Shown here: piece after piece, positions 1-12,499 of the stretch
Layout: every line of letters starts with the position of its first letter
Position numbering within the stretch: the first letter of the stretch is position 1
Source of the DNA: Ananas comosus
Lineage: Eukaryota > Streptophyta > Magnoliopsida > Poales > Bromeliaceae
Reading direction: 5' to 3'
Assembly (NCBI RefSeq): GCF_001540865.1
Contig: NC_033645.1
Coordinates: 989,687-1,053,686, forward strand
Length of the DNA stretch: 64,000 nucleotides
Program-made: the position numbers and the translations under genes
The notes under the pieces: model-generated
What the model was told of the DNA's origin: nothing
Database searches by the model: none
What the model saw: only the letters and a program-made list of their open reading frames with translations

Positions 1-545
1 GCAAAAACTCTTCTTCCTTTTTTTTTTTTTTTTTTTTAGTAAGGAATCGTTCCTTCCCACTTTATCCGCTTCCTCCACTTGCGACTCACGTACTCGTCTC
101 GTACTTTTATTTTTTTAATGCACAAATTAATTATTATTATTATTATTATTATTATTTTTTGCTGAATCATTCTTCCTCATTTTATCAACTTTCCCCACTT
201 ACGACTTATTTGATAGTCGATCTTATCTAAGTTTGTTTGTAATTTTATTTTTTCAATACGCAAAAAATAANCCTCATTTTATCAACTTTCCCCACTTACG
301 ACTTATTTGATAGTCGATCTTATCTAAGTTTGTTTGTAATTTTATTTTTTCAATACGCAAAAAATAATTTTTTTCTACAGAATCAATATTTATTTCTACT
401 TTATCTGCTTCCTCCACTCTCATCTACAAGTTTTGTATAAGCTTGTTCATAATTTTATATTTTTTAATACGCAAAAACTATTTTTTCTTATAGAATCATT
501 CATCTTCACTTTAGCAACTTCCTCCACTTATGGCTCACTATATAT
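1..545 (+). repeat. Pyrimidine-rich tandem repeat, about 105-115 bp units
   Basis: At least four diverged units lie head to tail. Each has a core reading ACTTTATCCGCTTCCTCCAC, then a stretch like ACTAGTCTTGTATAAG, then a T-rich run ending near CAATACGCAAAAA. The same unit recurs at 3170-3535, 13669-13985 and singly at about 15775-15880, upstream of the first chitinase gene. No coding potential is seen. It looks like a minisatellite grown from the 5' flank of the chitinase gene. Confidence 0.6.
271..271. other. Single-N contig join flanked by an exact 96-bp repeat
   Basis: Bases 175-270 and 272-367 are identical. The simplest reading is two overlapping contig ends joined without merging, so one of the two copies is probably not real. 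Confidence 0.8.
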
Positions 546-574
546 ATATATATATATACACACACGCTCGTGCG

Positions 575-845
575 CGCGTGAAGATGAGTTTAATTTTTCT
601 GCTTTTAAAAATATTTATATTTATAAATTTTTAGTCGTTGAATTGCCTCAATTTCGTATAGCATTACTAATAGTGTCTCGCATTAAGTCTTCTTTATTAT
701 TACTTAACAAATTTTAAAATGGTCTAATGATTAAAAAATGGACCACCTCCATTTGCAACAGTGATCATATTTTTCTTGTGATCGAATTTAATGGTTGGTC
801 AAAAATGGAGTCTCTCCGTAGTCCGTAGACTCCGTACTCCCCTCT
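575..845 (+). repeat. Duplicated non-coding block
   Basis: This stretch (cores such as GTTGAATTGCCTCAATTT and TTAATGGTTGGTCAAAAATG) recurs at about 10505-10805 and 11500-11820. It is AT-rich with no gene. It ends where the hAT-like element at 846 begins; the copy at about 11820 has no such element. Confidence 0.6.
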
Positions 846-1369
846 AGGGGTGGAAACGAGCCGAGCTCGAGCGAGCTTATATCAGCTCAAATTCGGCTTG
901 AAATTAATTTCGAGCCTAAATCTAGGCTCAAGCTCGGCTTGAAATTAATTCGAGCCGAGCTCGAGCGAGCTAATTTCGAGTCGAGCCGAGCTCGAGCTCT
1001 AAACAGCTGATTGAAATTCTCGACATTATATAATCAATAGTTTAATTTTATAGAACATTACACAATTTGATGCAACAGTCCAATAGTTCAAAATACAAAA
1101 TAATTATAAGAAATGTGAGCTAGGGTGACTTCTTGACTAGATGAGGGTCTGTGAGAGAGAGAGAAGAGAGAGAGGAAAAAAGTAGGGATTTGAAAATTTG
1201 AATGTTATCATGTTTTAGGGTTATGTGCACGTGAGTGAAAGTTAAAGAAGAGTGTGTTATGTAAATTATGAGTTGGGCTTAATTGCACGGTTGTACTTGT
1301 TGGTTTATTTTATGGGCCAACAATAATGCCCAAATTAAATTAAAGCCTATAATTAAAATTACATTATAT

Positions 1370-1402
<33 letters not shown>

Positions 1403-1874
1403 ATATATATAGTCCGGCTACTATACTTTTATGAGTATGGCTCCTTTATACTCATAAGTTTTCGACCCCTTAGATTAATTCCATTAATCATTTTCATCCG
1501 TTAGATCATTACTATTTACCAACTACCCACTGAACCCTAGGGACCACTATCATTTTAAGTGGGGACACCATCATCCTAACACAACATGCCCATCAATCAA
1601 CGGTTAAAAATTTATGAGTACAAGGAGGTCTATACTCATAAGAGTATAGTAGTCCCAGCCTATATATATATATATATATATATCGAGCTTTTCGAGCTTT
1701 TCGAGCCTAATTCGAACGAGCCGAGTAATACTTCAAGCTCGGCTTGAAATGAAATTTCGAGCCTTTTATTTTGTTCAAGCTCGGCTCATTTAAATTTCGA
1801 GTCGAGCTCGAGCGAGCCAAATATCGAGCGAACACAGATCGAACGCGAGCCGGCTCGCTCGTTTGCCAGCCCTA
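846..1874. mobile_element. hAT-like non-autonomous element
   Basis: The left end AGGGGTGGAAACGAGCC is the approximate inverse of the right end near GCTCGTTTGCCAGCCCTA. Both ends carry runs of GAGCTCGAGCGAGC-type sequence. The flanks are imperfect 8-bp repeats (TCCCCTCT and CTCCCTCT). The paralogous stretch at 11790-11840 lacks the element. No transposase is seen. Assignment to hAT rests on the TIR style and the weak 8-bp duplication. Confidence 0.55.
1411..1661. mobile_element. MITE nested in the hAT-like element
   Basis: The left end GTCCGGCTACTATACT mirrors the right end AGTATAGTAGTCCCAGCC. The element sits between (TA)n tracts inside the 846-1874 element, so it is the younger insertion. 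A remnant of the same family lies near 33035-33070. It is non-coding. Confidence 0.55.
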
Positions 1875-1910
1875 CTCCCTCTCTCTGCTCTGTCAAAGCA
1901 CCCCATGATG

Positions 1911-2466
1911 GGAGGAATTCTACGCGGTTATATTTGTAGCACGTTATCAATAAATAAATTAATAATATATATATTTTTTTAAAGGATAATTTTAAAAACT
2001 CTCTCTGTGATTTTCAACTTTCTCATTTTAATACCCTGTGGTTTAAAGTGATCAATTTGCTTCCCTGTGGTTTCGTTTTTTCTTTTTTTTATCAATTTTA
2101 TTATTATTTTTTGCTCAATCAGTAACAAAATTAAAATTAAAGAGTACTAAAGTAAATATTCGGTAAATCTAGATAGATATCGTGATGTTTTTTTGCATAT
2201 AATTTAAGCGAAATATTAAGAAAAAAACTATAGAAAAAAAAAAACAAAACACAGGGGGGCAAATTGATACACTTTAAACCACGGGTACTAAAGTGAGAAA
2301 GTTGGAAACCACGGGGCGGTTTTTTGAAGTGTTCCTTTTTTTAAATAAAAATATTAATAAAAATAATTTTTAACAATCATGATGAGACATATATTTTTTA
2401 AAAAGATATTTAATTAATTTATTACATCACGTTATCAATATATCCGTGGGCATTCTAAAATTTTTC
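1911..2466. mobile_element. Short TIR element interrupted by a MULE MITE
   Basis: It starts GGAGGAATTCTA and ends near CATTCTAAAATTTTTC. A related uninterrupted copy lies at about 46186-46381 (GGAGGAATTCTATACTACC to TTTTAAAATTTTTCC). The copy here is split by the element at 1984-2335. The related stretch at 11823-11850 has no insertion. Superfamily not determined. Confidence 0.45.
1984..2335. mobile_element. Mutator-like MITE (GTGGTTT family)
   Basis: The ends are inverted repeats built from GTGGTTTAAAGTG-like motifs. A T-run followed by AAA flanks both sides (1974-1983 and 2336-2345), which fits a 9-10 bp target duplication. This family recurs at 6574, 9632, 15895, 22479, 45743 and 50892. 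Best-defined copy: 50892-51248. Confidence 0.65.
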
Positions 2467-2630
2467 GCATCATGGAGGGCATCTGTACGAATGGATAACA
2501 AAATTTGGCTATTTCTATGTTTTTAATTCTAAAAATTGGTCCAAAGTGTTTCTATAAGTTCCATATTTTTGGTCTTGGAGATTGACTAAGAAATAGGCAA
2601 AAACTTGTTTTTTGCTCTAAGGATCATTCC

Positions 2631-2655
2631 NNNNNNNNNNNNNNNNNNNNNNNNN
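2631..2655. other. 25-N gap with duplicated flanks
   Basis: Exactly 25 Ns. About 500 bp on the left (2105-2630) is repeated on the right (2656-3180) with scattered one-base differences. A fixed 25-N gap with overlapping flanks is what an over-filled, unclosed gap looks like, so the duplication is probably artificial. Confidence 0.7.
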
Positions 2656-3169
2656 TTTTTTTCTCAAATCAGTAACAAAATTAAAATTAAAGAGTACTAA
2701 AGTAAATATTCGGTAAATCTAGATAGATATCTGATGTTTTTTTGCATATAATTTAACGAAATATTAAGAAAAAAAACTATAGAAAAAATAAAAACAAAAC
2801 CACAGGGGGGCAAATTGATACACTTTAAACCACGGGGTACTAAAGTGAGAAAGTTGGAAACCACAGGGGCGGTTTTTGAAGTGTTCCTTTTTTTAAATAA
2901 AAATATAATAAAAATAATTTTTACAATCATGATGAGACATATATTTTTTAAAAAAGATATTTAATTAATTTATTACGTCACGTTATCAATATATCCGTTG
3001 CATTCTAAAATTTTTCGCATCATGGAGGGCATCTGTACGAATGGATAACAAAATTTGGCTATTTTCTATGTTTTTTAATTCTAATTGGTCCAAAGTGTTT
3101 CTAAGTTCCATATTTTGGTTCTATGGAGATTGACTAAGAATAGGCAAAAACTGTTTTTTGCTCTTAGGA
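2656..3169 (+). repeat. Second copy of the sequence left of the 25-N gap
   Basis: It contains the right half of the Mutator-like MITE (to about 2890) and then the non-coding stretch with TCTGTACGAATGGATAAC. It matches 2105-2630 closely. No gene. Confidence 0.65.
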
Positions 3170-3535
3170 ATCATTCCTTCCCCCTTTATCCGCTTCCTCC
3201 ACTTGCGACTCACCTACTAGTCTTGTACTTTTATTTTTTAAATGCACCATAATTTTTTTTTTTTTTTTTTTTTTTTTCTAGACAATAATTGTTCTAATGT
3301 TCAACAGAAAGCTCCATAGATACTGTATCTACCTTCCTACTTTATCTGCTTCTTCTATTGTCTTTCATCTTCTAGTCTTGTATAAGTTTGCTCGTAATTT
3401 TATATTTTTCAATACACAAAAATTATTTTTTCTTATAGAATCATTCATCTTCACTTTAGCAGCTTTCTCCACTTACGACTCATCTGTTAGCATTATATAA
3501 GTTTGTTGGTAATTTTGCTTTTTCAATAAAAGACA
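3170..3535 (+). repeat. Pyrimidine-rich tandem repeat, three units
   Basis: Three further units of the 105-115 bp repeat described at 1-545, separated by T-rich runs. They match 13669-13985 in order and spacing, so the two arrays come from one duplication. Confidence 0.6.
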
Positions 3536-4270
3536 ATTAGCTTTGTTCTGAATAGCGACCAAATTAATTACAAAAAAAGTAACTAGTAGAAAAAATAATA
3601 AAAAAACTTAATAATTTAACTTCGCCCACTTTTGTGTTAATGTAAATTTTTTTTATGAACTTCCGAAGCCATTACCTTCCAATCAAACAAACAACAATTA
3701 AAAAAATAATCTTTACATGAATTTTAGTTCAATTAAAAAGTATTTTCGACCTTAAATCTATCGTAGATAAATAAACAAGCCGGTTGTTGATTTTTCTTTT
3801 TCTTAGAAAAAATCAAGTGGGTATTTGACGCATTTAAATTTTAAAATCAAAGTGTAACTGATTCAAATCAAATAAATTGAAAGATTGTATAGTAAAATTA
3901 AAATTTTGAAAGGTTGGATAACTGATTCAAAATAATCTATACATCAGAAAAGTTCTATACATTTTTCGCCCTTAAAAAATACTATTTTTGTGCCATATTA
4001 AAGAGCATATATCTTATACCCTATAATCTAAAAATCCATTTTATATTTTTAGTATTGAAAAAGAGTTAATAAGATAAGTTAGTAAATCTTAATTAGACTT
4101 ATCTCATTAATTGAATAATTGAAGTCTCTACATTTCTTGCACTTTACAACCACTAAAATAATGTCTCCAAAATACGTTTTGAAAAATAAATTGCAAAATA
4201 AAAGGCTATTTTGAGAACTTCGTGCGTGAATGGATTGGAAAAAAACATTCTATCATTTTTATAAAAATTC

Positions 4271-4898
4271 NNNNNNNNNNNNNNNNNNNNNNNNNNNNNN
4301 NNNNNNNNNNNNNNNNNNNNNNNNNNNNNNNNNNNNNNNNNNNNNNNNNNNNNNNNNNNNNNNNNNNNNNNNNNNNNNNNNNNNNNNNNNNNNNNNNNNN
4401 NNNNNNNNNNNNNNNNNNNNNNNNNNNNNNNNNNNNNNNNNNNNNNNNNNNNNNNNNNNNNNNNNNNNNNNNNNNNNNNNNNNNNNNNNNNNNNNNNNNN
4501 NNNNNNNNNNNNNNNNNNNNNNNNNNNNNNNNNNNNNNNNNNNNNNNNNNNNNNNNNNNNNNNNNNNNNNNNNNNNNNNNNNNNNNNNNNNNNNNNNNNN
4601 NNNNNNNNNNNNNNNNNNNNNNNNNNNNNNNNNNNNNNNNNNNNNNNNNNNNNNNNNNNNNNNNNNNNNNNNNNNNNNNNNNNNNNNNNNNNNNNNNNNN
4701 NNNNNNNNNNNNNNNNNNNNNNNNNNNNNNNNNNNNNNNNNNNNNNNNNNNNNNNNNNNNNNNNNNNNNNNNNNNNNNNNNNNNNNNNNNNNNNNNNNNN
4801 NNNNNNNNNNNNNNNNNNNNNNNNNNNNNNNNNNNNNNNNNNNNNNNNNNNNNNNNNNNNNNNNNNNNNNNNNNNNNNNNNNNNNNNNNNNNNNNNNN
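4271..4898. other. Assembly gap of 628 Ns
   Basis: All bases unknown. In block A' the corresponding sequence (about 7537-8015) is present and is AT-rich with no coding potential, so the missing part is probably about 0.5 kb of the same. Confidence 0.95.
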
Positions 4899-4915
4899 TA
4901 TATATATATATAGAT

Positions 4916-5036
4916 GAGTGGTCCATTGTGGACCACTCACGTCGGTCCAGGAGCTCTTACATGAGCTCGTGGACGCCGATAATGAGCCACGATGAGTTTT
5001 CGTTTTCCGCCGAGATATCTCGGCGGAAAACGAAAA
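4916..5036. repeat. Foldback element with a 40-bp perfect palindrome
   Basis: GAGTGGTCCA and its inverse TGGACCACTC flank TTG at 4916-4938. Bases 4997-5036 form a perfect 40-bp palindrome centred on GAGATATCTC. The equivalent in block A' (8027-8145) keeps the first hairpin but the long palindrome carries several small indels. Probably the core of a MITE. Confidence 0.7.
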
Positions 5037-6845
5037 GCTTTTTTTTTCCATAGAATTCGTAAACTAATTTTTTCTGTAAAATTTTTCTACGTCAAACCAA
5101 ACGCTAGAAAAAGAATTTACATCTGAAAAAAAATTTTCTAACCATTTTTACAGGAACCAAACGCCCCCTAAGTCAAGAAACTTTTATGACTTGATGGGTG
5201 GAAGAGACAGGAGATAAGAGAACCGTGAAAAGATGGGACAGAGTACAAGATAATGGAATATAGGTGTAGAAACGCCGAGAAAATATTCGTTGGCATTTTT
5301 TTCGAAAACGATTCGTGTTACAACATGATAAGTCCCTAATTCGTCCACAAAGATCTTTTAACATTCCAAACCTCAAACGTAGATTGAACTACAAATAAGC
5401 CTGATCTCTAATTCACCGTTTAAGATCCTCTAAAACTAATAGATTAATAAAGAATATAATTTCTCTCTCACACAAGATGACTACAAATTCACTCACAAAT
5501 TTATGAGTATCTTTTCTTCTTTTTTTTTTTTGTTCTACGTATGAGGGAATAGCCCGTATTTTTATAAGGGAACCCAAAATCATAATAGATAAATAAAAAT
5601 TCGGTCGAATCGATTTATAATTATTATTCTAATTTGGCTAGAATATCTCTTTAATTAGTTTTTCAATTTAAAAGCAAAATTATGTCTAGTCTAATTATTA
5701 TAATAACCGTCGAATCAAGTCCAATCATAGATGCATCCGATTCGGTTTAACCAAATGCCAACACTAGGAATACACTTTTTCCCACTCTGGGTAAGTTACT
5801 AGATGGAGAAATGATTTTTAGTTCCCTTTATAAATTATTAATATACCGGCAATTATATATAATATTTTTAAAATATAATATTATTTAATTAAAAGTTTTT
5901 ATATTATAAGTGTTAGTATATATATATTAATATTAGAGTTGAGTTAGAATACATCTAAAAAGTATTACCATTTACATATTTCTAACATTTTCACCCTCCA
6001 ATCTATTATTATTTCATATACTCTCACTAAATCCCATACATCAAAAAAGTTGTAGGAATAACATTAATTTTGCATTTGAATAAAAATTAGATTATTCCTA
6101 AAAAATAAAAAAAGCATTTAACATCAAAATATTAATTACATATTAATTAATTAATTATGAATATTGCTAGATAACTATAAATATTAATTAATAAATTAAT
6201 TAACAAGGAGTATTGTTAATTAATAATTTAATTAATCACATGTAAGTTAATAAATTAATAAATGAATTAGTTAATTATTTAATAGTTAGATAATTACTTA
6301 AGAAAATAATTAAATTAGTAAAAATATTAATTAGTTAATCAATATAAATATTAATTGTTTAAATAATTAATAATTAATTATAAATAATAAATTAATTGCT
6401 CAAATACTTAATTAAATATTTATTTGAATAATAAATCAAGTTGTTGATCATTTATCTGTTAATTAGTAAAAAAATTAATATATAATATATTAATTAATAA
6501 TATTTTATTATTGAATTAGTAGAAGAATTTTAGAATAACCCGTATAAGAAGAAACTGGATTTCTTTTTTTTTTGGGAAAACTTCAAAAACCCCACTGTGG
6601 TTTCCAACTTTCTCACTTTAGTACCCTGTGGTTTAAAGTGTATCAATTTGGCCCCCTATGGTTTTGTTTTTATTTTTTCTATAGCTTTTTTCTTAATATT
6701 TCGTTAAATTATATGCAAAAAAATATCAGATATCCATCTAGATTTACCGAATATTTACTTTAGTACCCTTTAATTTTAATTTTATTACTGATTTGAGGAA
6801 AAAAAATAATAAAATTGATAAAAAAAAAGAGAAAAACGAAACCAT

Positions 6846-7981
6846 AATTACAAAAAAAGGAACTAGTAGAAAATAATAAAAAAACTTAATATTTAACTTC
6901 GCCTCCATTTTTGTTATAGTAAATTTTTTTATGAACTTCCGAAGCCAATTACCTTCCAATCAATCAAACAACATTAAAAAAATAATCTTTACACATGAAT
7001 TTTATGTTCATTAAAAAGTATTTTCGACTTAAATCTATCGTAGATAAATAACAGCCGGTCTGTTGATTTTTTTTTCTTAGAAAAATCAAGTGGGTATTTG
7101 ACGCATTTAAATTTTAAAATCAAAGTGTAACTGATTCAAACTCAAATAAATTGAAAGATTGTATAGTAAATTAAAATTTTGAAAGGTTGGATAACTGATT
7201 CAAAATAATCTATACATCAGAAAAGTTCTATACATTTTTTCGCCTTAAAAATACTATTTTGTGCCATATTAAAGAGCATATATCTTATACCCTAAATCTA
7301 AAATCCATTTTATATTTTAGTATTGAAAAAGAGTTATAAGATAAGTTAGTAAATCTAATTAGAACTTATCTCATTAATTGAATAATTGAAGTCTCTACAT
7401 TTCTTGCACTTTACAACACTAAAATAATGTCTCCAAAATAACGTTTTGGATAAAATAATGCCAAATAAAGGATTTTGAGAACTCGTGCGTGAAGTGGATT
7501 GAAAAAAACATCTTATCAATTTTTATATAAAATTTCAGTACATGATTGGAACTGAAATTCTGCGAATTAGTTTGGCATATTACTTGTGAGATTAGCTAAT
7601 TCAATGTGTTTACTTGGACTTTGTCTTATGTTAAATAATAAAATTTTGTTAATTATTGTTGGTTTGTACGGAAAAAAAAAATAGTTGTATCGCGCAGTTT
7701 ATTTGGTTGAAAGAAAAAATACTATTAACATATTTTTTATTAATATATTATTACTATAATTATTATTATGCTTATATATGAAAATTATATATATATTTTC
7801 TCCTATTATAATATATTATATATTATTAATATATAATAATTATCATAATATATTTAATTATTATAATTTATATTTATAAACAGATATATTTAAATATTAT
7901 ATAAATAAAATATATAATACAATATATAATAATATTATATATTTAATATTATAGAAATACTTTTAGATATTTATAAATAAA

Positions 7982-8025
<44 letters not shown>

Positions 8026-10175
8026 TGAGTGGTCCATTGTGGACCACTCACGTCGGTCCATGAGCTCTTACAATGAGCTCGTGGACGCCGATAATGAGCA
8101 CGATGAGTTTTCGTTTCGCGCGAGATATCTCGGCGGGAAAACGAAAGCTTTTTTTTCCATAGAATTCGAAACTAATTTTTTCTGTAAAATTTTTCTACGT
8201 CAACCAAACGCTAGAAAAAGAATTTACGTATCTGAAAAAAAATTTTCTAACCATTTTTACAGAACCAAACGCCCCTAAGTCAAGAAACTTTTATGACTTG
8301 ATGGGTGGAAAGACAGGAGATAGAGAACCGATGAAAGATGGGACAGAGTACAATATATATGAATATAGGTGTAGAAAACGCCGAGAAATATTCGTTGGCA
8401 TTTTTTTCGAAAACGAATTCGTGTACAACATGATAAGTCCCTAATTGGTCCACAAAGATCTTTTAACATTCCAAACCTCAACGAGATTGAACTACAATAA
8501 GCCTGATCTCTAATTCACCGTTTAAGATCCTCTAAAAAATAGATTAATAAAGAATATAATTTCTCTCTCACACAAGATGACTACAAATTCACTCACAAAT
8601 TTATGAGTATCTTTCTTCTTTTTTTTTTGTTCTACGTATGAGGATATAGCGCCGATATTTTTATAAGGAACCCAAAATCATAATAGATAAATAAAAATTC
8701 GGTCGAATCGATTTATATTATTATTCTAATTTGGCTAGAATATCTCTTTATGTAGTTTTTCATTTAAAGCAAAATTATGTCTAGTCTAATTATTATATAA
8801 CGCTCGATCAAGTCCAATCATTGATGCATCGATTCGGTTTAACCAAATGCCAACCATAGGAATACACTTTTCCCACTCTGGGTAAGTTACTAGATGGAGA
8901 AATGATTTTTATTCCCTTATAAATTATTAATATACCGCAATTATATATAATATTTTAAAATATAATATTATTTAATTAAAGTTTTTATTATAGTGTTAGT
9001 TTATATATAATTAATATTAGAGTTGAGTAGAATACATCTAAAAAGTATTACATTTAATATTTCTAACATTTTCACCTCCAATCTATTATTATTTCATATA
9101 CTCTCACTAAATCCATACATCAAAAAGTTGTAGGATAACATATTTTGCATTTGAATAAAATTAGAATTATTCCTAAAAAATAAAAAAAGCATTTACATCA
9201 AAATATTATTACATATTAATTAATTAATTATGAATATTGCTAGTATACTATAAATATTAATTCATAAATTAATTAACAAGGAGTATTGTTAATTAATAAT
9301 TTATTAATCACATTGAGTTAATAAATTAATAAATGAATTAGTTAATTATTTAATAGTTAGATAATTACTAAGAAAATAATTAATTAGTAAAAAATTAATT
9401 AGTTAATCAATATAATATTAATTGTTTAAATAATTAATAATTAATTATAATATAAATTAATTGCTCTAATACTAATTAAATATTATTTGAATAATAAATC
9501 AAGTTTTTGTCATTTATTGCTTAATTGTAAAATTAATATATAATATATTAATTAATAATTTTTTATTATTGATTAGTAGAAGAATTTTAGAATAACCCGT
9601 ATAAGAAGAAACTGGATTTCTTTTTTTTTTTGGAAAACTTCAAAAACCCCACTGTGGTTTCCAACTTTCATTTAGCTCCTGTGGTTTAAGTGTATCAATT
9701 TGCCCCTATGGTTTTGTTTTATTTTTTCTATAGCTTTTCTTAATATTTCGTTAAATTATATGCAAAAAATATCAGATATCCATCTAGATTTACCGAATAT
9801 TTACTTAGTACCCTTTAATTTTAATTTATTTACTGATTGAGGAAAAAAATAATAAAATGATAAAAAAAAGAGAAAAACGAAACAAATGGGGGCAAATTGA
9901 TACACTTTAAACCACATGGTACTAAAGTGAGAAGTTGGAAACCACTGGAGGGTATTTTTGAAGTTATCCCTTTTTTTTTATGTGTGTGTTTGGAAACAAG
10001 GAGGAGAATAAGGGGCTTATTCCCCTTAGTCTGCTCGTTCTGAATTAAACAATACCTAAAGAAATAGAGGCAATGTAAATAATATTTTTAAAAATAATCC
10101 GCGATAATATATATAGTATATATATATATTATATATATATATATATTAATATATTATAATATATATATATTATAT
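6846..10175 (+). repeat. Block A': error-rich second copy of block A, then (TA)n
   Basis: Colinear with block A but about 3 percent shorter over the parts that can be compared, mostly through single-base deletions spread evenly. It contains a full Mutator-like MITE at 9632-9970. It runs into a (TA)n tract and a 25-N gap. I infer low-accuracy long-read gap fill rather than a natural tandem duplication. No gene. Confidence 0.6.
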
Positions 10176-10200
10176 NNNNNNNNNNNNNNNNNNNNNNNNN
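10176..10200. other. 25-N gap with duplicated flanks
   Basis: Exactly 25 Ns. The sequence on the right (10201-10480) repeats that on the left (about 9889-10175), including the distinctive GGGGCTTATTCCCCTTAG palindrome. This matches the pattern at 2631-2655. Confidence 0.7.
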
Positions 10201-11489
10201 AAATGGGGGAATATTGATACATATTAAACACTTTGGTACTAAAGTGAGAAGTTTGGAAACCTACTGGAGGGATTTTTGAAGTTATCCCTTTTTTTTTATG
10301 TGTGTGTTGGAAAAAGAGGAGAATAAGGGGCTTATTCCCCTTAGTTGCTCGTTTCTGAATTAAACAAACCTAAGAATAGAGGCAATGTAAATATATATTT
10401 TTAAAATAATCCCGACGTATACATATTATATATATATTATATATATATTATATATATATATATATATATATCTATATATATATATACTATAATCTGCTTC
10501 TGTGAAGATGAGTTAGTTTTCCTGCTTTTAAAAGATTATATGTTATAATTTTTTAGTTGTTGAATTGCCTCAATTTGTATAGCATACGAATAATGTCTCG
10601 CATTATGTTTTTTTCTTTTTATTACTGTAACGAATTTAATGATTAATGATTAAAATTACAGATATATTAAATTTTTGTACTTTTTAAAAATACAGGAAGC
10701 TCAATATATTAAAACAATTATTATTTTAACCATATGAAAAACTTGCAACAAAGTGCTCATATTTTTCTTGTGACTTCGATTTAATGCGTTGGTCAAAATG
10801 GAGTTCTCCTGTACTCCCCTTTACTAGCTATGTCAAAGTTCCCCCTGCGAGGGCATTGTACAGATGGAAAACAAACTTGGTATTTTCATTTTCTAGATTC
10901 GAATTGGTCCAAAGTGTTTCTAAGTGCCATTGGTTCGCTTGGAGATTGACTAAGAGAGGCAAAACTGTTTTTTGCTCTTTAGGTCATCGTTCTCTCACTT
11001 GCGACTACCCTTTAGGTTGTATTTTAATTTTTAAATGCTATTTTTTATTTTTATTTATTTATTTTTTTTTGCTGAATCATCTTTCATCTTATATCATCCC
11101 TTTTTTTGTTTAGAGAAGGGTATCGAACTATCTCTGCATTCATTTCATTAATAAAGGAGATTAACTTAGTGGACAATATGAAAGCAGTTAGGCTTAGCAA
11201 AGCCAGCGAAAAGTAAAAACAGGAAAGACAAAGTTATATAAGGAGTGGTGAGTGAGGAAAAGAAGAGAAAAAGAAAAGGAAGAGTGGTAAAGAAGTGCGG
11301 TGACAATGGTCTGAACAAGGATCGTTAGATTTGGCGCTCGACGAGGCTCGGGTTGGTTTGGAGGCATGGACCTAGAAGAGGAGATTGTTATTGGCTCCGT
11401 CGATTAGCTACAAGTAGTCAGCCAGGAGTATGTTAGGGTTCTGAATCTTTTGCGATTGTCAGTGAAGGCCAGAGGTCTGCTCTTATATA
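10201..11489 (+). repeat. Error-rich copy of the next 1 kb
   Basis: The part from about 10505 to 11489 is repeated at 11500-12480 with many small indels. Both carry the block with TGGTCCAAAGTGTTTCTAAG and the A-rich stretch with GGACAATATG. Short ORFs here are broken in the other copy, so none is called. Confidence 0.6.
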
Positions 11490-12480
11490 TATCTCGCTCT
11501 TGTGAAGATGAGCTTAGTTTTTCTGCTTTTAAAAGCATTTATGTTTATAATTTTTTAGTTGTTGAATTGCCTCAATTTCGTATAGCACTACGAATAATGT
11601 CTCGCATTATGTTTTCTTTATTATTACTGTACGAATTTTAAAATGATCTAATGATTAAAAAATTACAGATATATTAAATTTTTGTACTTTTAAAAATACA
11701 GAAGCTCAACTCATATAAAAACAATATTATTTTAACCCTATGAAAAAACTGCAACAGTGCTCATATTTTTCTTGTGATCGAATTTAATGGTTGGTCAAAA
11801 ATGGAGTCTCTCCGTACTCCCCGCTTTCTACTATGTCAAAGTTCCCCACATGGAGGGCATCTGTACAGATGGAAAACAAACTTTGGCTATTTTCTATTCT
11901 TCTAATTCTAATTGGTCCAAAGTGTTTCTAAGTGCCACATTTTGGTTCCTTGGAGATTGACTAAGAAGAGGCCAAAACTGTTTTTTGCTCTTAGGTCATC
12001 CGCTTCCTCCACTTGCGACTCACCTACTAGTCTCGTACTTTTAATTTTTAAATGCTATTTTTTATTTTTTATTTATTTATTTTTTTTTGCTGAATCATTC
12101 TTTCTCACTTTATCCCTCCCTTTTTTTTTTAGAAAACGGTAGCGAACTATCTGCTTCATTCATTAAATAAGATGAACTTAGTGGACAATATGGAAGCAGT
12201 TAGGGCTTCCGAAAGGCAGCGAAAACAGTAAAAAAGGAAAGAAAAAAGTATAATAAGGGAGTGGGGAGTGAGGAAAAAGAAAGAAAAAAGAAAAGGAAGA
12301 GGGTAAAAAAGGTGCGGTCACAATGTCTCAAACCAGGAACTCGTTAGGAATTTGGTGCGCTCGAGGGCTCGGGTTGCGTTTGGGGGCAGCGACCTGAAGA
12401 GGAGATTGTTTTGCTCCGTCCAGATTAGCCACCAAGTAGTCGCCAGGATGGTTAGGGCTTCTGATCTTTTCGCTTGGTCA
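11490..12480 (+). repeat. Non-coding block related to the 5' flank of chitinase copy 1
   Basis: It contains the TGGTCCAAAGTG and pyrimidine-repeat motifs also found at 2470-3180 and 15690-15850. It ends at the LINE fragment. No gene is seen. Confidence 0.55.
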
Positions 12481-12499
12481 GTGAAGGCAGAGATATTGG

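Larger units (their letters stand above)
3566..6845 (+). repeat. Block A: duplicated AT-rich non-coding block
   Basis: The whole block recurs immediately downstream (6846-9893, block A') about 3.28 kb later. Its first 700 bp also recur at 14015-14980. It contains the 628-N gap, a palindromic element, long AT stretches, and the left half of a Mutator-like MITE (6574-6845). No gene is supported; small ORFs here are broken differently in the other copies. Confidence 0.7.

Noticed and set aside
4153..5051. Long ORFs on both strands spanning the N run
   Set aside because: They consist almost entirely of unknown residues; the Ns merely lack stops.
10784..11113. 109-codon ORF
   Set aside because: Broken in the near-identical copy at 11800-12130; an artefact of an error-rich block.
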